64,000 bases of DNA, taken from contig CAXKWD010000011.1 of assembly GCA_964059195.1 (NCBI GenBank), positions 15,350,978-15,414,977 on the forward strand, in the 5' to 3' direction. Below the pieces are notes generated by a model. That model was given only the letters and a program-made list of their open reading frames with translations, had not been told where the DNA came from and made no database searches. The position numbers and the translations under genes were made by a program. Each line of letters opens with the position of its first letter. Positions within the stretch are counted from its first letter, which is position 1. The DNA is from Ectobius pallidus. Taxonomy: Eukaryota; Arthropoda; Insecta; Blattodea; Ectobiidae. This document shows, piece by piece, positions 55,921 through 64,000 of this stretch.

Positions 55921-56279
55921 GTAGTTGAAGAAGTAGTAGCATAGTAATGGGTGGTGGTGGGAGTAATTTCTTCACTTTCCCCCTTGAAACAAATTTTTTG
56001 GACGCCCAAGCTTTCCTCAAGGGGCCACACACAACTTTTTTCTCTTAGTTTTACCTTTTCCCGTTTCTATAATTAAAAAATATATAATTTTTATAAAAGT
56101 ATTCCTCCACCTTCCTAGCCTCCATTATTGTTAAATCTTATATGCGTCGTTTTTAAAACTTGCTCTTCAGTCTACAAGAAAAATATAATATCTCGCACTC
56201 TTTCTAGAATTATCTTGGTTTTGGCAGAAAACTGCATTCCCTTTACCTCCTGTTCCAAATATTATATTACATCATCTCC

Positions 56280-56850
56280 AGCATATATTGCTTTCCACTA
56301 TCACAAATTATCAGGGCATCTTCTTCTACCCCTCACAGAACACACCTGAAGTCATTATCCTTCACCATTACCTCCTCTCGACAATGGAACTGCCTAAATA
56401 CGACATCAGAGCCTGTTGGACTATATCGTCGTTTAAATCTAAATTACTAAATTATTTACATAATCCTTCAACCCGCCTCCCCCTCCTCAGGGGCTGATCC
56501 TACCGTGCGTAATCCTTAAAAGGTTTCCTTTCCCATTATTGTACTTTATAACAGCAATAACTTGTATATCCGACGTCCCCATAATGCAGGTTTATTTTAT
56601 TTTTGTTACAATACATTTGTAATAAGACATTGTTTTCAATTATTTCTAAGGTACTTACTTCTGTAAATAATTATTGTTATTGTATGTTAACACTTTTTTA
56701 TTATTATTTTTGTTCTAATAATACCTTATAAGATCACTTAATTTGTAATCAATTTGTAAGCTATATGTATTTAATTTTTTCCACTGGTTGAGTGGAAGAT
56801 AAATCCTTACGACCTTAACTCTGCCAAGGTAAAATAAAACATTATTATTA

Positions 56851-56889
<39 letters not shown>

Positions 56890-56900
56890 TATTATTATTA
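56280..56900 (+). mobile_element. LINE-D 3' end with (ATT)n tail
   Basis: Plus strand ends ELPKYDIRACWTISSFKSKL, then LNYLHNPSTRLPLLRG and stop (56390-56497). This is the LPxxIRxxxxxxxFKxxLxxYL end of a jockey/CR1-like ORF2. The ~370-bp 3' UTR finishes with the conserved 'gttgagtggaagataaatccttacgacc' block and 18 or so ATT triplets (56842-56900). A second copy of the UTR end is at 10081-10171. Confidence 0.72.
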
Positions 56901-57319
56901 GTGCTTAGGAAAATATTTGGGCCTAAGAGAGATGAAAATGGGGACTAGAGAAAACTGCATAACGACGAGCTTCTTAACCTGTACTCCTCACCGGATATAG
57001 TAAAGAGTAATTAAATCACGGAGGATGAAATGGGCTGGACATGTTGCGCGCATGGGGGAGGAAAGACATATCTCAAAAGTATTGAATGCGAGACCGGAAG
57101 GGAAGAGACCATTTGGAAGACCTAGACGTAGGCGAGAGGACAATATTAGGGTAGACTTAAGGGAAGTAGGATTTGCGAGGGATAGTTGGATCGAGTTAGC
57201 ACAGAATTAGGGTTGAATGGCGGGCTCAGGTAAGCGCGGCAATGAACCTTCGGGTTCCATAAAATAGATAATATTCCTTTAGCTTGCTAGGGAATTGTCT
57301 ATTGCCATTGAGTAAGTAA
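56901..57319 (+). mobile_element. LINE-A 3' end, forward copy
   Basis: Abuts the ATT tail of LINE-D. The plus strand reads VLRKIFGPKRDENGD, stop, RKLHNDELL.LYSSPD, then in another frame MKWAGHVARMGEERHISKVL, PEGKRPFGRPRRRREDNIRV and DLREVGFARDSWIELAQN, with a stop from a one-base insertion. The remaining tail AQVSAAMNLRVP follows in a third frame. It ends in a TAAG tail at 57310-57319. It is the most readable LINE-A tail in the window and clearly dead. Confidence 0.85.
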
Positions 57320-57955
57320 ATTATAATATTAACTTTTGAATTTGTAATTCTAATTTTTTTTTTTCATTTTGAGGTTTGTACTATACTTCTGTCTATTTTT
57401 TATTCACGAGGTTTTCAATATATTTTAATAATTATTTTTCCTCATAAAACTGATATTCAGGTCAACAACAAATATTATGCCTCATTCGATTTCTCAGATT
57501 TTATAAATGTCAACGGTGAGATTTATAAGAAACCAGCTGTTTATAAATGTATTAATCATATTTTAATAATTATTATTCCCCTTAAAACTGATAGATTAAC
57601 AAGTCGTAGCAAAATTGGTAAAATATCTGTAATGCAAAGAGAAGAAAAAGTTACTTTAGACACCTCAACTTTAAAAATGTTTCCTATGTTATATTTTTCT
57701 TAAATTTATTTCTGTTAAGGACAGGATAAAAAGGGGCTGCAGTGTTTTGGTCATCTCACTGAAAAGAAGGGCAATGCAGATTTCATGGAATTACAGTATC
57801 TTATAAATTGTGAAAGTATAGTCAAAACAACATTGAAAAGTACTGTTTTAAAAAAAGCTGTATTCCAGTCATAACTGATCTTCCGTTTGGGCCCTCTCTC
57901 AGGTTTTTGTTTATTTTGTTGTTCATCTACGCCATGGAAACAAAGGCTTTTCACC
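57320..57955. other. No recognised gene
   Basis: AT-rich DNA. The ~82-residue minus-strand frame at 57751-57999 has no motif. Confidence 0.5.
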
Positions 57956-57959
57956 ACCC

Positions 57960-58305
57960 ATCGGAGCAAGACATGATGCAGATGTTTACGGCCTTGCATT
58001 TTGAAACCAAGGAAACGTGCTATAGAACATCCCTGATCACACCCGGTCCTGATCGCATCATTCGGTTGGGAACAAATCAGCCCCCCTCCCTACAATCCGG
58101 ATTTGGCACCAAGCGATTTTTAGCTGTATCTTCATCTGACTAAGTTCCTTGGTGGAAAACATTTCAACGACGATGATGTGAACAAGACTTGGATTTCGTC
58201 AATGGCGGCATCATTCTTTGACGAAGGCATACAGTAGCTGGTTTCCCATTACGACAAGTGCCTGAATAACGGCGGTGACTATGATAATCAAGTATTTGGA
58301 AAATA
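57960..58305 (+). pseudogene. Mariner transposase C-terminal remnant (SETMAR-like), second locus
   Basis: Across shifting frames, the plus strand encodes NQPPYNPDLAPSDF-like residues (about 58076-58120), then KFLGGKHFNDDDVNKTWISS, MAASFFDEGIQ, stop, LVSHYDKCLNNGGDY. This is the same mariner transposase end as at 40842-41057 (FYD.GI..LV..YD.CLN.GG.Y), here retaining the APSD catalytic motif but with frameshifts and a stop. No inverted repeats are recognisable. It cannot encode active enzyme. Confidence 0.72.
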
Positions 58306-58349
58306 ATGGTCTGTCATTAAAAAAAAATATAGGTACTTACTTCAAAAAC

Positions 58350-59083
58350 TAGGGTATAGCAACGATGGCTGATGTTTTCAAAACATCGATATTTTCTACA
58401 TCGATGGAAAACAACCTATGTTTTTGCTACATCGATGTTTCTCCCCGACATCGAAGTTTTTATAATAAAAAAGATTAATAGGCCCGCCTTGGTTCTAAGA
58501 TATAATTTTATTTACAGTAGCCTAATTTCCCAAAACATCGATAGTTTTCTTGGAAATATTTCAGTTTATTTAAGAATTTTGCTCTAATTTTCTAAAACCA
58601 AGACCTTTTTAATAGGCTGTACATCGATGTTTTCCGTCAAAATACATCGATGTTTTCAGATCGATATTACTTTAAAAACTATGGCAGAGCAACGATGGCC
58701 GATGTTTTCATGTCGATAATCGATGTTTTCTACATCGATGGAAAACAACTTATGTTTATGCTACATCGATGTTTCTCCCCGACATAGATGCTTTTATAAT
58801 AAAAAAATCAATAAGCCTACCTTGGTTCTAAGATATGATTTTATTTACAGTAGCCTAATTTCCCAAAACATAGATTTTTTACATCGATAGTTTTCATGGA
58901 AATATTTCATTTTATTTATGAATTTTGCCTAATTTTCTAAAACCAAGACCTTTTTAATAGGCTATACATTGAGTCAAAATACATCGATGTTTTCAGATCG
59001 ATATTATCTTGACATCGATGGGTTCCGCTGATTTCAACATCGATTGTGAACATCGATGTTTTAATTATCGATGCTCATCCATA
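58350..59083. mobile_element. hAT-like element with CATCGATG arrays and internal duplication
   Basis: The ends are TAGGGTATAGCAACGATGG and, inverted, TATGGATGAGCATCGAT. CATCGATG or close variants occur more than a dozen times, clustered at both ends. Most of the element is a tandem duplication of a ~330-bp unit (starts 58341 and 58671). The outer octamers TCAAAAAC and GCAAGAGT match at only 4 of 8, so the hAT assignment rests on end sequence and layout. Confidence 0.6.
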
Positions 59084-59091
59084 GCAAGAGT

Positions 59092-59757
59092 TTCAATAAA
59101 ATTGGGTGAAATTTACAGATTTTAGCACTTTCTGTTTTGCATTCCCTCGAACTGGTTTGCACCTGTGCCTATTTACCTCGGTTCTTACGTCAGAGTTATC
59201 AAATCATTCACAACGATGAATGTGTTATGCAAATTCTCATACTACGTATCAGGAGATGTTCAACTGGAAATTCAATGTCAAGCTTCGTGAGGTAATATTA
59301 TTGGAATACAAAGTCACTTTTTGCGCGATGGTTTCGCAACGACAATGCATAACACTGGGTCTTTCCTCAACTCGTGTCAACAAAGGCAACGTGTCCTCTG
59401 CCACGTGACTACAAGAATTGCGCCTCGCATCCGATGCGTTCGGTAGGAGTCGGATCGTTTCGGGCTTTCTCGCGTTCATTAGGACGTTCACACCAAGTGC
59501 GAGCAATGCACCATACCGGGCTCGAACCAAGTGTGACGTCACCATGCGAAGATGTGCCAAGTCGTTAAGAGTGAGTTTCCAAGCCCAGAAGTATGTTATT
59601 TTGAACCTTACAGAAGGTAATAACCGTTGGGTTACGCAATCCTTTGCACGGAGAGTTGCAGTGGCGTGGGACCTTGCACCCGGTGCGAGCCCCGATCTTA
59701 CACCCCGCTCTCGTTTACAAATGTGTTACGTAGAATCTGGTGCTAAACATTGCTTTA
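59092..59757. other. No recognised gene; locally GC-rich open frames
   Basis: 59330-59720 is richer in GC and CpG than its surroundings. Three overlapping frames (59249-59560 -, 59374-59568 +, 59418-59768 +) stay open but none has a recognisable domain. Possibly an old transposon or a lineage-specific exon. I cannot decide. Confidence 0.35.
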
Positions 59758-59765
59758 GTTATCGT

Positions 59766-60419
59766 TAGGGTTCGAATGTTTATGAGATGTCATATTTTTA
59801 TCCTGGCCTCCGTTCTCGCCGAAAACACAAATTAAACACAAATTGCATGCTTGTTATCCTAATTGGACCTGTTTCATTTTGAGAATAATGTCATATTTTG
59901 GTAATTTTTGTGGTCTTGGTCAATATTTTAGCCATATTTGTAATTTAACGTCATATTTCAGTTATAACTTCGGCAAAGTAGCAGAATTATACAGTGTATG
60001 TACTACATGGTCGAGTTAAATTTGAACTTTATTCCTTCAATTATTGTTTATGCCAAATTAATAGGTAACTTAAATTATAAAATGAATGCAGTTGTTCATA
60101 TTTTATGGGGACATGCAAGGTCTATAAAATATTACGTATATTTGGAGCTGAAGAAAAGAGCAAACAGGAGAAAATTCTTTAAAAATACATTACAAATAAA
60201 ACTGTAAATCACCAAAATTGTTAAAAAGTGTTTATCCGATTGAATTCATGTGATGGAAAAATTTAGTGTCTCTAAACGTTTTAAATTAGAACATTTATTT
60301 TTTGAAAATACGTTATTTTATTAGTCATATTTAGGATTTTTGGTCATATTTAGTCAATTTTTAGGGCATATTTACAGTCATATTTTCCACTTTTTTAGGT
60401 CATAAAAATCCGAACCCTA
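59766..60419. mobile_element. Non-autonomous hAT element
   Basis: The ends are TAGGGTTCGAATGTTTATGA and, inverted, TAGGGTTCGGATTTTTATGA. The flanking octamers GTTATCGT and GTTATGGT match at 7 of 8. Repeated GTCATATTT(T) blocks near both ends link it to 41744-42186 and 51672-52277. The 69-residue frame inside has no motif. Confidence 0.88.
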
Positions 60420-60608
60420 GTTATGGTACAACACTGTGCAATTTGCCATCGTAAATATACCCTAATACTTTTAGTACATTGAACATTACAGTACAGAAGC
60501 ATTTAGTATCTTTAAGAACAAAAGAAATATATAATTTATTTTGAAATCGTTTTGGCTGCTGTAGTTTACCATGAAAATTAAGTCTTTATTAAATGATTGT
60601 TAATACTA

Positions 60609-60631
60609 TTTTTTTTTTTTTTTTTTTTTTT
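60609..60631. repeat. Poly-T run
   Basis: About 23 consecutive T directly before the LINE-A fragment. As LINE-A here is on the plus strand this is at its 5' side, so it is not its tail. It may be the tail of a reverse-strand retroelement. Confidence 0.85.
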
Positions 60632-60925
60632 GTATGAGCTGGACATGTTGCGTGCATGGGAGAGGAAAGACATATCTTTAAAATATTGACTGGGAGACCC
60701 GAAGGGAAGAGACCACTTGGAAGATATAGAAGTAGGTGGGAGGACAATATTAGGATTTTAGAGAAGTAGGATTTGAGACGGATGGTTGGATGGAGTTAGC
60801 ACAGAATAGGATTGAATGGCGGGCTCAGGTAAGCGCGGCAATGAACCTCTGAGTTCCATAAAATATATAATATTTCTTTAGCATGCTTAGGAATTGTCTA
60901 TTGCCATTGAGAGAGTAGGCCTAAG
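60632..60925 (+). mobile_element. LINE-A 3' end, short copy
   Basis: Plus strand carries the SWTCCVHGRGKTYL.../ RPEGKRPLGRYRSRWEDNIR-like tail and '...gcgggctcaggtaagcgcggcaatgaacctctgagttccataaaata', 5'-truncated right after the poly-T. A small deletion (about 60750) and frameshifts are present. The TAAG tail is replaced by GAGAGTAGGCCTAAG. Confidence 0.8.
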
Positions 60926-60973
60926 TGAATACTAATTTTTATTTCACATAAATTTGTATTTATGAATTCGCTT

Positions 60974-61385
60974 AGTCCACCGCTGTGGCGCTGGGGACGC
61001 ATTCGCTCTTCTCACGCAGTAGGCCGGGTTCGAATTCTGGTCGGGACAAGTTGCCTATGAGACAAATATCGGGTTATTGTAAAAACCTTGTTGTTCCTGG
61101 ATATCGTCTGGAAAACATTATCTTCATCCCATTTTCGCCTAGTTGAGAGTAAATGGGCGTGTGAATGGTGTGTCTCGTCCTATGTCTTCGTGTTGTCTCG
61201 GGGGTGGCCCTGACTTTGGGCTGATCACTCATCCGGGTATACCCTACATGTCCTTGTCTGGTCAAAAATGTATGTATGTGATGCAGTAGAAAATCCTCTC
61301 CCGACAGGTCGCAGCCCTGTAAGGCCCGGGTGGCGTGGGTAGCTTAAACGTCTTTAAAAATGGTGATATTAAGCTAAGGAAAAAA
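60974..61385 (+). mobile_element. SINE-C copy with internal deletions
   Basis: Begins TAGTCCACCGCTGTGGCGCT, with a degraded B box GGTTCGAATTC near 61027-61037. It follows the SINE-C body (lacking ~40 bp after the head) to 'tcctctcccgacaggtcgcagccctgtaaggcccgggtggcgtggg'. Older than the 17983 copy. Confidence 0.85.
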
Positions 61386-61473
61386 ATAAGAAGAATTCTT
61401 TAACTTAATATTTTGAAGTCGACTGATTTCTTGATTTGTATTATTTGATGTTGTGGTTATTTACTGACGAACT

Positions 61474-61530
61474 CAGGCCCGCTGCGTGAGAGGAGCGAAT
61501 GCATCCCCTGAGTCACAGCGGTGGACGTGC
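61474..61530 (-). mobile_element. SINE-C head fragment, inverted
   Basis: Minus strand: CCACCGCTGTGACTCAGGGG..., then 'atgcattcgctcctctcacgcagcgggcc'. Only the tRNA-like head up to just before the B box is present. It faces the 60974-61385 copy tail to tail. Confidence 0.75.
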
Positions 61531-64000
61531 AAATTTTCAAAGAGCATAATTTAGAGTGGACATGAAAAATACGCTGGGCAATGTGACAAAGAACACGGGC
61601 TTCGTCACCACGTGACGGGCTCATGGGGAACGCGACTGAGTAGTCATAATGAGGATGACGGAGCCCGCGGTTAAGTGACGCTCACGATGAATGCAATAAT
61701 GATGATGTTTGGTTTGCGTCAGCAGAAGTGAAAATATAGAAATTGTTTTATGTCTACAACAGCAATGACGACTGTCATAAAGTTTCTTTATAAACCTCTG
61801 CAAAACAACTTGAGTGGCATTTATAAAGGTATGAAGAAACTAACCTGTGATGACGCTCAATTCTTAAGAATTTTAAAAAATCGTAGACTTGCGTCAAAGT
61901 GTTGTAACTTTGGTCCTTGCAAATGTCCTTTGACATTAAAATTTATACCAGACCTATACGCAAATGTTACTGGGAACTGCCTATTACAAATTGCTAGTAG
62001 TAGATTGCAAGAACCACGAATGTGCAAATTAAAAAATCACGAATGGGTCACATATGTTATTGTAGCATAAGAAATAAAGCAGAACTTTTACTTTAATGGA
62101 AATGGAACTATTACTACCAAGGAAAGAAAATACAACGTTCGTGATTCCTACAGAACAAAGATTAATTAATCAGATGCCAGCAATGCACTTAAGTCAAAAT
62201 CTGAATATTTACACATTCGTGGTTTTAGCATAACAGTGACGAGTTCCAAGTGTAATACTTCCGAATTATGAAAAGGTAATAGTATCCATCATAAACAATC
62301 ATCAATTATAAAAACAACTGTAACTAGTAGTTCTGTGAACATATCATCGCATCCGAGAAGTCTTAAGATCTGCTGTTCATCATGAACCAGAATCAAAAAG
62401 TAAAAGCCCTCACACATACGTCTTTTTTTTTTTTTTTTACTTCAAAGAACATTCATGCAAAAATGAAAGATAATTGGACCACGCAAAACAAACAAATTTG
62501 TAGTCAAACAGACGAAATGCCGATAAACCATTACAGTTACTTAAAAAATGTACTGGTACAAAGTTGAAAATTTTATACTCGAGAGTGGAAGTATTCTTGA
62601 AATTTTTATAGCATGAACCGTTAGGCTAGAATAGTTGGAAAAAGCTGAACATAACATTAAACGGAACCAATAAAACCTCCACCATTTTGAAACTAAATCC
62701 AAAAATAAAAATCTTTAAACATAGGCCTACGTCTTTTATAATGACTTAAGGGAGTATTCACGCCAAATTGAAGAAAAAAAGAAGAATAAGAACAACAACA
62801 ACAACAACGGGGGAGTGAAAACAGGGCCTCACTTCAATCAGTGGGATACGAAAATAAAGATTGGGAATTTCTGTTTAAAATTGAAATCTATTCTTGTGAG
62901 CAGAGCGTATCTTACAATGCCAAAAGAAAAATCCAGCAAATCATTTTTGCTTAAACAATGGATCGGTGGACATCCTACTTAACCACAGATGGGAAAATAG
63001 TTATCTGTTAAGTGTGAAAAGATTTAAGTTCGTCGTTATTTTATTATGATTTCCAAAAATTAAAAAAATAAATACCACCTTCAATGAAAGTTTAAAAAAT
63101 AAAATTAATAATCTATAACTCGTCACTTGCATGCCAGTGCGTGGTCTTGCGATGACCAGGAATCAAGGTCGATTCTTAGCGAGGGTAAAGCCATATTCGT
63201 GATAATAAAATCAAGATATTTAGGAATTTTTGCGTTCTCCCGTTTTCCGAATTTCATTTCACAAACATTATTCACCCTCTTTCCCTATAATTTATTATAT
63301 AGTTTCATTTATTGTTCTTATTTGATTTTTAAATATGCCGGTATGGTAACCATTTCGTGAAAATAAATGTGACCATCGGGGATGCATGTGTATCCCATAC
63401 TCTCAGTTTCCTCATGGGTACCCCCCTCCCCAAAAGAAGTGTAAAAAATGGCTTGCAAGGAGAACTTTGCTTGCCACTGATATAAAATGATGTTGAATTT
63501 TGATAGGTGGTGTGCATAAATAATTAATCATTTCATATTTATGTGGTAAAATTGCATTGTGCAATTCATTTTTACAGAAATTAACTCTTTTTTGTGTGTA
63601 TATTTTCCATTCTTTGGGGCATATTTTCCATCTTTTTATTGCATAAGTGCATGCTTATATTCAAGCTTTTTAGTGCATATGGATCAGCTCTCTGGCCATG
63701 ACCTTTTCACGTACAAATAAAGGTTTACAATGTTCTGTGTTAGAAGAATTGGTTAAAATTCTGATGGACTTCTTCTGAAGAACTAATACCTTATTAACAT
63801 GAGTAAAGTTACCCCAGAGCATGATACCATATGTAATAATACTGTGGAAATAGCAAAAATATATAATTATAACATAATTCTCAGGGAACTCACTGATTAA
63901 TCTCCTTCAATGAAAGATAGCTTTTGATAGTTTTACACAGATATGGTTAATATGTTCTTCCTAGGAAAGAGTAGTATCTATTACAATACCGAACATATTA
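61531..64000. other. Mostly featureless; possible hAT scar near 63560
   Basis: A T run (62421-62438) and a (CAA)n run (62791-62808) are the only simple repeats. 63590-63690 contains GGGGCATATTTTCC and TGCATAAGTGCATGC motifs like those inside the hAT elements here, but no matching ends are found. A frame at 61750-62070 has several Cys but no domain that I recognise. 63127-63175 weakly resembles a SINE-B head. Confidence 0.4.

Noticed and set aside
55266..56007. Possible 740-bp hAT element
   Set aside because: The end similarity is only about 10 bp and the flanking octamers do not match.
59249..59768. CpG-rich overlapping open frames, possible gene 5' end
   Set aside because: Three frames on two strands stay open over the same DNA, which follows from GC content; no domain or promoter elements could be defended.
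1..64000. Bacterial operons, rRNA genes, CRISPR arrays, phage genes
   Set aside because: No ribosome-binding-site-preceded gene series, no rRNA motifs and no regularly spaced repeats with unique spacers; the minisatellite at 29891 has no spacers.

Overview
This window looks like intergenic or intronic DNA from a large, AT-rich arthropod genome. It holds no bacterial-style genes, operons, rRNA or CRISPR arrays, and I recognise no intact host protein-coding gene. What can be recognised is transposable-element debris: 5'-truncated non-LTR retrotransposons (LINEs), tRNA-derived SINEs, hAT-type elements with 8-bp target duplications, Tc1/mariner and Tigger-like remnants, orphan inverted-repeat elements, and many (AAT)n/(ATT)n microsatellites. 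The LINE C-terminal tails, the mariner transposase motifs and the very frequent octamer TAGGCCTA fit an insect, and a cockroach or termite (Blattodea) would fit best. That assignment is inference from memory of such sequences, not a database match.

Layout. 1-5300: a SINE-A tail, a small hAT element, a complete SINE-B with 13-bp target duplication, a LINE 3' end and an inverted SINE-A. 5450-14200: an orphan inverted-repeat element (M1), two copies of one hAT family (6320-7174 +, 13459-14202 -) carrying decayed transposase ends, another SINE-A, a hAT element rich in ATTAATCG, a tandem duplication and a Tigger-like remnant. 15800-24700: LINE-A copies, one split by a tRNA-like element, a possible exon, a complete SINE-C, and a LINE-C inserted into another SINE-C. 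25100-34600: orphan inverted-repeat elements, a Tigger-like element, a 5-unit minisatellite, a 212-bp palindrome and a LINE-B 3' end. 35300-45500: nested hAT elements, a ~600-bp duplicated repeat present twice, LINE-A with target duplication, mariner remnants, and an inverted pair of tRNA-like elements. 45786-52770: a 1.2-kb element with ~204-bp inverted repeats and TTAA ends, a mariner nested in a hAT element, a deleted mariner with a lost catalytic residue, and two further hAT/inverted-repeat elements. 53200-61530: a TA repeat, a hairpin with a hammerhead-like core, more LINE 3' ends, a hAT element full of CATCGATG, and SINE-C copies. 61531-64000 is almost featureless.

Function. No gene here works with another in a pathway. 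The SINEs carry intact RNA polymerase III boxes and would have depended on LINE enzymes for copying. The hAT, mariner and orphan inverted-repeat elements are non-autonomous or broken, so they needed transposase from elsewhere. Several nested insertions give a relative chronology: LINE-A before the tRNA-like element, SINE-C before LINE-C, hAT before mariner, and hAT before hAT. Family names (SINE-A, LINE-A, M1 and so on) are local labels used only in this annotation.
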